Positions 1 through 5,192 of a stretch of DNA of 5,192 bases are shown here, piece after piece. The translations under genes were made by a program, and so were the position numbers. This stretch comes from Betaproteobacteria bacterium RIFCSPLOWO2_02_FULL_62_17 (GTDB lineage Bacteria > Pseudomonadota > Gammaproteobacteria > Burkholderiales > SG8-39): NCBI GenBank assembly GCA_001770355.1, contig MEQV01000177.1, positions 1-5,192 of the forward strand, given 5' to 3'. The notes beneath the pieces are model-generated. The model made no database searches, had not been told where the DNA came from, and saw only the letters and a list, made by a program, of their open reading frames with translations. Position 1 is the stretch's first letter, and the number at the start of each line of letters is the position of its first letter.

Positions 1-387
1 GTTGAGATCGAACTCGAACAGGTCCTGGTGGACAAAATTGACGCGGTCCGCCACGCCTTCCTTTTCGGCGTTGCGGCGCGAGTGTTCCACCAGGTCGGGA
101 TTGAATTCGACGCCGATGCCGCGCGCGCCGTGTCTTGCGGCACCGATAACGGTGCGGCCATCGCCCGAGCCCAGATCGACCACCACGTCGCCGGGTCCGG
201 CCCGCGCCAGTTCCATCATCTTGTTGACCATGATGAGCTCGGCGGGCAGCCAAATCACGTCCTTGCCGGGCAGTCCGACAAAGGGCTCGAAGGGTTTGGC
301 CGATTCCTGGGGCAGGGCGGCCGATGCGAGGCTGCACAGGCACAGGGCCGCCAGCAAGCGGCACAGGACAACGCGGTCAATGCTCAT
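1..387 (-). CDS. Class I SAM-dependent methyltransferase, secreted-type N-terminus, 3' end outside window
   Basis: The first 129 codons of a minus-strand gene are visible; the rest lies beyond the left edge. Motif I of the Rossmann-like SAM-binding fold is clear at about residues 68-78 (VVVDLGSGDGR). The acidic end of the next strand follows at about 92-94 (GVE), and VNFVHQDLF at 116-124 matches the motif II region. The translation resembles a proteobacterial family of small methyltransferases with a conserved segment before motif I, here WLPAELIMVNKMMELA (46-61). The ATG at 387 is preceded by GGAGA about seven bases upstream. Residues 5-23 are hydrophobic and end in a plausible signal peptidase site (ASA|A), so export or membrane anchoring is predicted. 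The methylated substrate cannot be told. The SAM-methyltransferase assignment is firm. The extracytoplasmic location is less so, because SAM is normally cytoplasmic. Confidence 0.88.
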   Translation of the reverse strand, partial: MSIDRVVLCRLLAALCLCSLASAALPQESAKPFEPFVGLPGKDVIWLPAELIMVNKMMELARAGPGDVVVDLGSGDGRTVIGAARHGARGIGVEFNPDLVEHSRRNAEKEGVADRVNFVHQDLFEFDLN

Positions 388-508
388 AAGGTTCTCCGGA
401 AACTCTGGTTCGCCAGCGCGGGCCTGACGCCCGCGAAATCAGGACGGCATCATAAAGGATAGCCTGTGCCTCCGGCTGGCACGATGCTGAATGCAGGTCT
501 GATGCTGC
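388..508. other. Non-coding leader upstream of the methyltransferase gene, with two short inverted repeats
   Basis: No convincing gene is seen here on either strand. Two perfect short dyads are present: CGCGGGC and GCCCGCG around a 5-base loop (417-435), and GTGCC and GGCAC around a 7-base loop (466-482). Neither is followed by a T-run on either strand, so neither reads as a standard intrinsic terminator. On the minus strand, TATGAT (454-449) resembles a -10 box and would start a leader of about 55-60 bases for the methyltransferase, but no good -35 box lies upstream of it. Together with the two remnants at 509-666 and the short gap at 667-703, this makes a stretch of about 316 bases (388-703) without an intact gene. 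Confidence 0.4.
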
Positions 509-562
509 CTAACGGTCTGTCATCCCGCCGCCGACGATGAGATCCTGGTAAGTGGCGGGCAT
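509..562 (-). pseudogene. Remnant: N-terminus of an FAD-dependent (ferredoxin/rubredoxin-type) oxidoreductase
   Basis: A 17-codon minus-strand frame starts at ATG 562-560 and ends at TAG 511-509. Its translation, MPATYQDLIVGGGMTDR, carries the start of a dinucleotide-binding fold: the hydrophobic strand LIV, then GGGMT. That is how many FAD-dependent pyridine nucleotide-disulfide oxidoreductases begin, typically (Y)xYLIVGGGMTA, including reductase partners of oxygenases. A full protein of this type is roughly 400 residues, so nearly all of it is missing, and the similarity stops right after GGGMT. The ATG overlaps the TGA stop of the upstream Rieske-like remnant (TGATG), the usual layout of translationally coupled operon genes. 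The most likely reading is a gene reduced to its first codons by deletion. A chance match to a short Gly-rich motif cannot be excluded. Confidence 0.5.
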
Positions 563-666
563 CACGCCAAAGGCGCGGCTTGTTCCTCGCGTTCGAGGCG
601 GCCCAGCGGTTCACGCTTTACTTCGCCGGGCATCGCGGCCACGTACCATTGCTGCCTCAGGAACAT
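562..666 (-). pseudogene. Remnant: N-terminus of a Rieske-type aromatic ring-hydroxylating oxygenase
   Basis: A 34-codon minus-strand frame runs from ATG 666-664 to TGA 564-562. Its beginning, MFLRQQWYVAA, followed by EVKREPLGR at about residues 15-23, matches the characteristic start of VanA-like Rieske oxygenase alpha subunits (M-x-x-R/K-N-x-WYVA-x-x-x-E-v-x-x-x-PLgR). The Rieske cluster ligands (CxH...CxxH), which lie further in, and the whole catalytic domain are absent; intact homologues are about 340-360 residues. The last residues, EREEQAAPLA, could be the original C-terminus joined to the N-terminus by an internal deletion, because the stop codon overlaps the ATG of the next remnant as in an intact operon. 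There is no clear Shine-Dalgarno sequence before the ATG. I read this as a decayed gene rather than a functional small protein. Confidence 0.6.
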
Positions 667-703
667 GGCCGCGTCGCGCCGATCGCCTGGTGGATTAAGC
701 GCC

Positions 704-1495
704 CTATTTCTTTGCTTCGGCTTTTGCCGGAGCGTCCGCTTTAGCCGGCGCCTCCGCCTTGGCTGCGGGGGCAGGGGCAGGCGCGGCAGCGGCAGCGGCA
801 GGCTTCGCCGCAGCAGGGGGCGTCGCGGCGGCATCGAGCGCGGCCTTGATTTTCGCGGCGTCTGCTTCCTGGGTCTCCCTGATGGCGGCCAGACCCTTGG
901 CGGCGCCGGGCATATCGCCCTTGTTGAGCGCGTCATCAATCATTTTCACGCCGGTGCCCATCGCGTCGCGCAGGCTTTCGGCCACTGGACGCCAGCGCTC
1001 GACATGCTCGACAATGGCCTTCACCTTCGCCTGGGCGTCGTCGTTCATGGCTTTCTGCTGGTCGTCGAACTTGTCGCCCGACTTCTTGCGATTCTCCTCG
1101 TTGTCGAAAGCGGCAGCCTTGGCCATGGCGTCATCCGCGCGCTTGATCGCTTCCTGGTAACCCCGCACGAATTCATCGGCCGCGCGGCGCTTGGCCACGG
1201 CCATGTCCGCGTTTGCCTTGCTCAACAGGCCTTGCGCATCGGTGAGCTTCTTTTCGGTGTCGGCCTGAACCGCGCCAATGTCTTCCTTCTCCATGGCCAC
1301 CCAGGCAGTCGCTCCCACCATGATCACGATCAGTACTCCCGCCAGGGTGCTGCCGGACACAATGAAGCGGCGAAACGCCTTGCGCCGGTCCGCCTCGAGC
1401 GCGGTCATGTGCTTCATGATTTCCTTGGCGGTGCGATAGATGCTGAATAGCGCCAGCACCGCTGCTACCACGCTGACCAACAATGCCATTTCCAT
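704..1495 (-). CDS. Unrecognised membrane-anchored helical protein with Ala/Pro/Lys-rich tail
   Basis: This is a 263-residue protein that I do not recognise. Residues 3-20 and about 44-67 are hydrophobic and look like two membrane segments. The loop between them is basic (RRKAFRR at 37-43), which by the positive-inside rule puts it in the cytoplasm and the long C-terminal part in the periplasm. Residues 70-222 are charged, Ala/Lys/Glu/Asp-rich and almost free of Pro and Gly, so mostly helical and possibly coiled-coil. A low-complexity tail of A, P, K and E follows. The ATG at 1495 has GGGAGA five bases upstream, which supports this start. The body was checked as the real frame because the opposite-strand frames are Arg/Pro/Gly-rich and lack domain character. 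The architecture would suit an envelope-spanning, cell wall-interacting or scaffold role, but no enzyme or transport motif is visible. Confidence 0.8.
   Translation of the reverse strand: MEMALLVSVVAAVLALFSIYRTAKEIMKHMTALEADRRKAFRRFIVSGSTLAGVLIVIMVGATAWVAMEKEDIGAVQADTEKKLTDAQGLLSKANADMAVAKRRAADEFVRGYQEAIKRADDAMAKAAAFDNEENRKKSGDKFDDQQKAMNDDAQAKVKAIVEHVERWRPVAESLRDAMGTGVKMIDDALNKGDMPGAAKGLAAIRETQEADAAKIKAALDAAATPPAAAKPAAAAAAPAPAPAAKAEAPAKADAPAKAEAKK
707..832 (-). repeat. Low-complexity GC-rich tract encoding the Ala/Pro/Lys tail
   Basis: This is the 3' end of the unrecognised membrane protein gene. It encodes residues 222-263 and is built from degenerate short units (AAAPAPAP, then KAEAPAKADAPAKAEAKK, with an AEAPAK/ADAPAK repeat). 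Such tails occur on periplasmic proteins that span or touch the cell wall. The repetition is at protein level and is imperfect in DNA. It may vary in length between strains. Confidence 0.7.
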
Positions 1496-1639
1496 TTTAT
1501 TCTCCCATTGAACAGGCGTAACAAGCCCTATTGTATGTAATTCAGAGATGCGAGGGTGTGCAAACAGGCAATTCGCGCGGGTTCTGGCAGCCCGGTGAAA
1601 CGGGGAGCGAGGGCAGGATGACGCGGCGCTGCCGCGGAT
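1496..1639 (-). promoter_or_regulatory. Gap upstream of the membrane protein gene, with a possible promoter
   Basis: This 144-base non-coding gap separates the MetF-like gene from the membrane protein gene. On the minus strand, TACAAT (1535-1530) is a five-of-six match to the sigma-70 -10 box, in a locally AT-rich patch. It would give a leader of about 28 bases before the ATG at 1495, ending in the GGGAGA ribosome-binding site. No convincing -35 box is found 16-18 bases upstream. The gap is larger than the 30-base spacing in the transporter/MetF pair, which suggests the membrane protein gene is a separate transcription unit. Confidence 0.35.
1622..1636 (-). terminator. GC-rich hairpin just after the MetF-like stop codon
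   Basis: CGCGGC and GCCGCG form a perfect 6-base-pair stem around a 3-base loop, starting three bases after the TGA (1642-1640) of the MetF-like gene. No T-run follows on the minus strand, so it is not a textbook intrinsic terminator. It could stabilise the 3' end of the transcript or act as a weak pause site. Similar short dyads arise easily in DNA this GC-rich. Confidence 0.3.
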
Positions 1640-2578
1640 TCAGACCGGGGCGCGCCGCAGCGCGGTGACGCGCGCGCCGGCGATGACCTCCGGCACCACC
1701 GAGGGATTCACCGGCGCCATGATGTGCGCGCCGGCGATGCCGGGAATGGCGGCGAGCTCGCGCAACAATTCCACGCAGATTTTCTTGCCTTCCTCGCGTG
1801 CATCAGCCGCCGCGTCGAGTCGCGCGATGATGGCATCGGGGATGATGGTGCCAAAGAGTTTTTCCTTCATCCAGCGGGCCGACTTCCCCGAGGGTATGGG
1901 GCACACCCCGATCAGCACCGGCAGGCGCTGCGCGATGCCCAGATCGAGCAGGCGCGCGGCATAGCGGCGCGCGATGTCCATGTCCATGCAGAACTGCGTC
2001 TGCACGAAATCGGCGCCAGCCTCGATCTTGGCCCGCAGGCTGGCGGGATTCCAGTCCGGCGGCGGATCGATGGGTACATCGGCGGCGCCCAGCACCAGGG
2101 CGGTGTTGCCCTTGATCTCGGTGCCAGGGGGCAGCCTGTGTTCAATGCGCATGCGTTGCGCGATGGCAAGCAGGCCCTTGCTGTCGAGGTCGCCCGCGGC
2201 CTTGGTATCGGGTTGGTCGCCGAGCTTGGGACTATCACCACTTAGCAGCAGCAGGTTGCGGATTCCCAGGGCCATAGCACCCAGCAGATCGGCCTGCAGG
2301 GCGAGACGATTGCGGTCGCGGCAGGTCATCTGCAGGATCGGCTCGATGCCATTTTGCAGCATGAAATGCGCGGCAACCAGCGAGGATAGATGCGTTTTGG
2401 CGCCCGCGCCGTCGGTGACGTTGACCGCGGTGGCGAGACCTTTCAAAGGCATCGCCTTGGCAATGAAATCCGCGACGTCGGCGGCCACCGGCGGCGACAC
2501 CTCGGTGGTGACCACGAAGGCGCCGCTTCGCAGCGCTTGCTGCAACTGGGTGGCCGCTGGCTGCTGTGCGGTGCTCAT
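1640..2578 (-). CDS. Methylenetetrahydrofolate reductase-like (MetF family) flavoprotein
   Basis: This 312-residue protein belongs to the MTHFR family of FAD-dependent TIM barrels. Family members reduce 5,10-methylenetetrahydrofolate to 5-methyltetrahydrofolate with NAD(P)H, or run in the opposite direction in methyl-oxidising pathways. Key features align with E. coli MetF by motif: TTEVSPP with Glu26 (catalytic Glu28), LQMTCRDRNR at 82-91, LLLLSGD at 109-115 with Asp115 (flavin-interacting Asp120), and FVQTQFCMD with Gln195 (Gln183). Length is near the usual bacterial size of about 300. The flavin loop reads SGD where E. coli MetF has RGD. The translation resembles MTHFR paralogues in C1- and methoxy-aromatic-degrading bacteria rather than the main methionine-pathway enzyme. 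The gene begins 30 bases after the TRAP permease stop, so co-transcription is likely. The start at ATG 2578 has only a weak upstream GAGAAAG. Family is certain; the exact pathway is inferred, so no gene symbol is given. Confidence 0.9.
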   Translation of the reverse strand: MSTAQQPAATQLQQALRSGAFVVTTEVSPPVAADVADFIAKAMPLKGLATAVNVTDGAGAKTHLSSLVAAHFMLQNGIEPILQMTCRDRNRLALQADLLGAMALGIRNLLLLSGDSPKLGDQPDTKAAGDLDSKGLLAIAQRMRIEHRLPPGTEIKGNTALVLGAADVPIDPPPDWNPASLRAKIEAGADFVQTQFCMDMDIARRYAARLLDLGIAQRLPVLIGVCPIPSGKSARWMKEKLFGTIIPDAIIARLDAAADAREEGKKICVELLRELAAIPGIAGAHIMAPVNPSVVPEVIAGARVTALRRAPV

Positions 2579-2608
2579 TCGAGGTGCTTTCTCAAAATCA
2601 TGCGATCA

Positions 2609-4519
2609 TCACGCAGCTTGGGCGGGACGGACAGACTTGCGCGCATGACGCTCCTGCAGAAATACCGCCAATGCAAGGCAGGCGCCCGCCACATTGAACC
2701 AGCGCGCCGACTCGAACGCATTGACGGGTAGCAGCAGGCACAGCCCGGCAGCCGCGTAAAGCAGCCGCTGCACCAGCGTGAGCTTGCCGATGGAATAGCC
2801 CATCATCGCCGCGGACACGAACCAGACGCCCACCAGCGCGGTGACGAAATCGAGGAGGATAGCGACCGGCTCGCCCTTCATCAGCAGCGTGTCGGAAAAC
2901 ACGAAAAGGAACGGCACCACATAGATGGTCCAGCCGAACGTCATGGATGCCCAGCCGGTCTGGTTCTGGTTGGCGCCGGCGAGATTGGCGGCAACGAAAG
3001 AGGCGATCGCCACCGGCGGGGTGATCATCGACAGGCAGCCGTAATACATGATGAACATGTGCGCCGCCATCGGCGTGATGCCCATCTTGATCATGGTGGG
3101 CGCGACCAGCGTGGCGAGGACGATGTACACGCCCACCGTCGGCAGGCCGAGGCCAAGAATAATGTTGGTGAAGGCGCACAACAGCAGCAGCAGGATCAGG
3201 CTGCCCGCCGCCACGGTGATCAGTACCAGGCTGAGCGAAAACCCGACGCCAGAGTAATTGAGCGTGCCGATCATGATGCCGGCCGCGGCACCCAGCATGA
3301 ACAGATCCAGCACCGACAGGCCGGAATCGCGCAGCATCTCGTAAAAATCGCGAAAGGAGATGCGCTTGCCGTGGAACGGAATGACGATACCCAGCCCCAG
3401 TGCGGTCGCGGTGGCGGCCAGGCCGGCGTTCTCCGGCTCGTAGTTGAGCCAGAACAGCGTGTAGATCAGCACTATGAACGGGATCACGAAATACCAGCCG
3501 TCCTTGAGCACCTGGGAGAGCTTCGGTATTTCCTTGGGATCCAGCGGCAGGATGTCGCTGCGCGCCGCCTCCAGGTCCACCTGTATGAACAGCGCCGCGT
3601 AATACAGCACCGCGGGAATCAGCGCCGCGAGCGCGACTTCGTAGTACGGAACCTGCAGGAATTCGGCCATGATAAAGGCGGCCACGCCCATCACCGGCGG
3701 CATGATCTGCCCGCCGGTGGAGGCGCACGCCTCGATGGCGGCCGCTAGGTGCGGTTTGAAGCCGACGCGTTTCATCAGCGGGATGGTCACCACCCCCACC
3801 GTCAGGACATTCGAGACCACGTTGCCGGAAATGGTCCCGAACAGGGACGATCCGACAATGGCGATCTTGGCAGGACCGCCGCGGTAGCGTCCCATCAGCG
3901 CCATGGATATGTCGGTGAAAAACGTCGATCCGCCGGACTTGAACAGCACATGTCCGAATATCGTGTAGACCACCACGATGGTGGCGACGATTTTGAGCGC
4001 GATACCGAGGCTTGCGGTGGAATCCCATAGCAGGTAATAGGTCAGGCGCTCGATCGGGATGGAGCGCGCGGCGAATTCGCCCGGCAGCGAGCCTCCCACC
4101 ATCGCCAGCGCGAAAAAGAACAGCGTGGTGTACACCAGCGACATGCCGGTGGTGCGCCGCAAGCCTTCGAGGATGAAAAGGAACATCAGCGCAGCGACCA
4201 GCAGGCCGTCCCAGGGCCTCCGGGAAACCAGCTCCGAGTACTCGGAAAACCGAACCATGACGTACAGCGCGGCCGCGCAGGAGACTATCGCCGCCAACAA
4301 GTCGTACCAGGGTACCGGCCCCTTGCGCACGCGGTAGCCGCCCTCGTCGCCCTTGCCGGCCGGCACGTGCAGAAACAGCAGCGGCATGGCTAACGCCAAT
4401 AAGCCTGCGAGATATTGCTCGAAGTAGACCGACAGCCCCAGCATGCGCGGCACGTCCATGACCACCGCGAGGATGGCGCAGCTGAGGGTCACAGCGAGAA
4501 TGCTGACAAAGCTTCGCAT
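2609..4519 (-). CDS. TRAP transporter fused permease (small plus large membrane domains, TAXI type)
   Basis: This 636-residue, very hydrophobic inner-membrane protein is a TRAP permease in which the DctQ-like small subunit is fused to the DctM-like large subunit, the usual arrangement for TAXI-type systems. The N-terminal third (about 1-145) has several membrane segments (about 4-21, 35-51, 71-90, 104-119, 126-142). The DctM domain then carries the family signatures: GTISGNVVSNV (228-238), EACASTGGQIMPPVMG (263-278), LGLGLPTVGVYI (455-466) and MYYGCLSMITPPVA (491-504). Length fits the family. It should import an organic anion handed over by a periplasmic binding protein, using an ion gradient. 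The partner is probably the TAXI receptor transcribed divergently from 4623. The ATG at 4519 has only a weak AGG upstream. The short cytoplasmic tail is basic. The substrate cannot be read from the sequence. Confidence 0.95.
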   Translation of the reverse strand: MRSFVSILAVTLSCAILAVVMDVPRMLGLSVYFEQYLAGLLALAMPLLFLHVPAGKGDEGGYRVRKGPVPWYDLLAAIVSCAAALYVMVRFSEYSELVSRRPWDGLLVAALMFLFILEGLRRTTGMSLVYTTLFFFALAMVGGSLPGEFAARSIPIERLTYYLLWDSTASLGIALKIVATIVVVYTIFGHVLFKSGGSTFFTDISMALMGRYRGGPAKIAIVGSSLFGTISGNVVSNVLTVGVVTIPLMKRVGFKPHLAAAIEACASTGGQIMPPVMGVAAFIMAEFLQVPYYEVALAALIPAVLYYAALFIQVDLEAARSDILPLDPKEIPKLSQVLKDGWYFVIPFIVLIYTLFWLNYEPENAGLAATATALGLGIVIPFHGKRISFRDFYEMLRDSGLSVLDLFMLGAAAGIMIGTLNYSGVGFSLSLVLITVAAGSLILLLLLCAFTNIILGLGLPTVGVYIVLATLVAPTMIKMGITPMAAHMFIMYYGCLSMITPPVAIASFVAANLAGANQNQTGWASMTFGWTIYVVPFLFVFSDTLLMKGEPVAILLDFVTALVGVWFVSAAMMGYSIGKLTLVQRLLYAAAGLCLLLPVNAFESARWFNVAGACLALAVFLQERHARKSVRPAQAA

Positions 4520-4538
4520 CGCAGCCTAAGTGATTTTT

Positions 4539-4555
4539 CGTTTAATATTGAAACG
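4539..4555. promoter_or_regulatory. Candidate operator, inverted repeat CGTTT-N7-AAACG
   Basis: Perfect 5-base arms, CGTTT (4539-4543) and AAACG (4551-4555), flank the AT-rich centre AATATTG. The dyad lies in the middle of the AT-rich core of the divergent intergenic region and overlaps the best -10-like sequence for the permease gene. A regulator bound here could control both directions. The size suits a helix-turn-helix dimer, but no regulator gene is visible in the window and the arms are short. Confidence 0.3.
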
Positions 4556-4605
4556 GTTGGCCATTTTGCCACAAGCACTTTGTCGACCGGCAGTCCAACC
4601 CTTTT

Positions 4606-4612
4606 AAGGAGG
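4606..4612 (+). promoter_or_regulatory. Strong ribosome-binding site of the TAXI receptor gene
   Basis: AAGGAGG is a perfect match to the anti-Shine-Dalgarno complement and lies ten bases before the ATG at 4623. It fixes that start and predicts high translation, as expected for a binding protein needed in excess over its permease. The permease on the other side has only a weak site. Confidence 0.85.
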
Positions 4613-4622
4613 AGCGCATTCC

Positions 4623-5192
4623 ATGTCAACGCTGCGAGTTCTAGCGCGAGTTGTAACCCTATCCGCTGCATTGCCCTTCGTGGCGGCCGCGGCCCACGCT
4701 CAGGTCATCAGCCTGATCACCACGCCCGCCGGCACGTTTTCCAATTCGGCGGCCTCGGCCATGGCCAAGGTGGTGACAGAAAAGGCCAAGATCCGCATGA
4801 CGGTGCAGGCGCAGGCGAGTTCCGGCTACGAGGAAGTGGAAGCCGGCACCGCCGAATTGACGGTGTCCAATTCGTTCGACTCGACTTTCTACGCGACCGG
4901 CGCCGGCGAGTACGCGGGACGCGGCCCGAGCAAGCTGCTGCGGCACGTGGCGGCGATCATGCCCTACCGCGTCGCAATGCACGTGCGGGCGGATTCGAAG
5001 ATCTTCAAGATCTCCGACCTCAAAGGCAAGCGCGTTGCCAGCGGCTTCAACGCGCAGAAAACCATCGGGCGCATCATCGCGGCGCACCTGGCAAACGGGG
5101 GGCTCGCCTACAAGGACGTGAAGGGGATTCCTGCGCCGAATGTGTTCCGCCAGGCCGAGGACTTCAAGGCCGGCAAGATCGACGTGCTGTTC
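4623..5192 (+). CDS. TAXI-family TRAP transporter solute-binding protein, 3' end outside window
   Basis: The first 190 codons are visible and stay open to the right edge; family members are usually about 320-350 residues. Residues 1-26 form a typical Sec signal peptide (basic start with Arg5 and Arg9, hydrophobic core, AHA|Q cleavage site), so the mature protein is periplasmic. The start of the mature chain (ISLITTPAGTFSNSAASAMA, about 29-48) occupies the place of the Gly-rich ligand-binding segment of TAXI receptors. ASSGYEEVEAGTAELTVSN (about 68-86) and SKIFKISDLKGKRVASG (about 125-141) follow the family pattern of a pseudo-symmetric periplasmic binding fold. Transcription diverges from the fused TRAP permease, its probable partner. 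The start is set by AAGGAGG. The ligand is unknown; TAXI receptors are poorly characterised, with glutamate and related acids among the few known ligands. The assignment is firm at family level. Confidence 0.88.
   Translation, partial: MSTLRVLARVVTLSAALPFVAAAAHAQVISLITTPAGTFSNSAASAMAKVVTEKAKIRMTVQAQASSGYEEVEAGTAELTVSNSFDSTFYATGAGEYAGRGPSKLLRHVAAIMPYRVAMHVRADSKIFKISDLKGKRVASGFNAQKTIGRIIAAHLANGGLAYKDVKGIPAPNVFRQAEDFKAGKIDVLF

Larger units (their letters stand above)
4520..4622. promoter_or_regulatory. Divergent promoter region between the TRAP permease and TAXI receptor genes
   Basis: This 103-base region lies between two genes that start in opposite directions, so it should hold promoters for both. 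Its core (about 4531-4567) is clearly more AT-rich than the surroundings. On the minus strand TATTAA (4547-4542) is a possible -10 box for the permease. On the plus strand TTGAAA (4548-4553) resembles a -35 box, with no good -10 box at the right distance. A TGGC-N6-GCCA dyad (4558-4571) and the CGTTT dyad listed separately are possible regulator sites. Confidence 0.55.

Noticed and set aside
28..462. Plus-strand open frames over the left end
   Set aside because: They lie opposite the methyltransferase, whose motif I and ribosome-binding site identify the real frame.
417..482. Two hairpins (417-435 and 466-482) as intrinsic terminators
   Set aside because: The stems are 7 and 5 base pairs, but no T-run follows on either strand.
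562..939. A 125-codon minus-strand open frame rich in Arg and Pro
   Set aside because: Its first two-thirds is an out-of-frame reading of the Ala/Pro/Lys tail of the membrane protein gene. Only the last 34 codons (from ATG 666) have family character, and they are reported separately.
665..1450. Long plus-strand open frame opposite the membrane protein gene
   Set aside because: Composition is Arg/Gly/His/Leu-rich with no recognisable domain. The minus-strand frame has a good ribosome-binding site and coherent membrane and helical regions.
1588..1605. CCCG-N6-CGGG dyad in the gap after the MetF-like gene
   Set aside because: Four-base arms in GC-rich sequence are expected by chance and no T-run follows.
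3180..3195. CAG/CTG-type trinucleotide run in the permease gene
   Set aside because: It encodes a leucine run in a membrane segment; codon bias explains it without invoking a repeat element.
2598..4028. A 476-codon minus-strand open frame inside the TRAP permease gene
   Set aside because: It is His/Arg/Gly-rich, has no membrane or domain pattern, and overlaps the clear permease in another frame, as is common in GC-rich DNA.

Overview
The window is GC-rich, with dense minus-strand coding and short gaps. Its gene types (a TAXI-type TRAP transporter, a short MetF-like reductase, and traces of a Rieske oxygenase with its flavin reductase) suggest a Gram-negative proteobacterium. A Betaproteobacterium of the Burkholderiales type is most likely. 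That placement is inferred from gene style and composition; no rRNA or other phylogenetic marker is present.

From right to left: a TAXI-family TRAP solute-binding protein starts at 4623 on the plus strand and runs off the right edge (first 190 residues visible). A 103-bp divergent intergenic region separates it from a minus-strand fused TRAP permease (4519 to 2609, 636 aa). Thirty bases further on is a minus-strand methylenetetrahydrofolate reductase-like gene (2578 to 1640, 312 aa), probably in the same transcript. After a 144-bp gap that carries a hairpin and a possible promoter comes an unrecognised membrane-anchored helical protein with an Ala/Pro/Lys tail (1495 to 704). Beyond it, 562-666 and 509-562 hold what look like two decayed gene remnants: the N-terminus of a Rieske-type aromatic oxygenase and, overlapping its stop codon, the N-terminus of an FAD-dependent oxidoreductase. 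The left edge holds the first 129 residues of a minus-strand class I SAM-dependent methyltransferase with an apparent signal peptide.

The binding protein and the fused permease should form one secondary uptake system: the binding protein captures an organic acid-like ligand in the periplasm and the permease imports it, driven by an ion gradient. The adjacent MetF-like enzyme hints at one-carbon (methyl) metabolism, and the Rieske oxygenase/reductase remnants would fit an aromatic or methoxy-aromatic catabolic past for the region. That link is inference. No tRNA, rRNA, CRISPR array, insertion sequence or intact mobile element was seen. I found no clear evidence for a wholly new system; the most informative oddity is the pair of gene remnants between 509 and 666.
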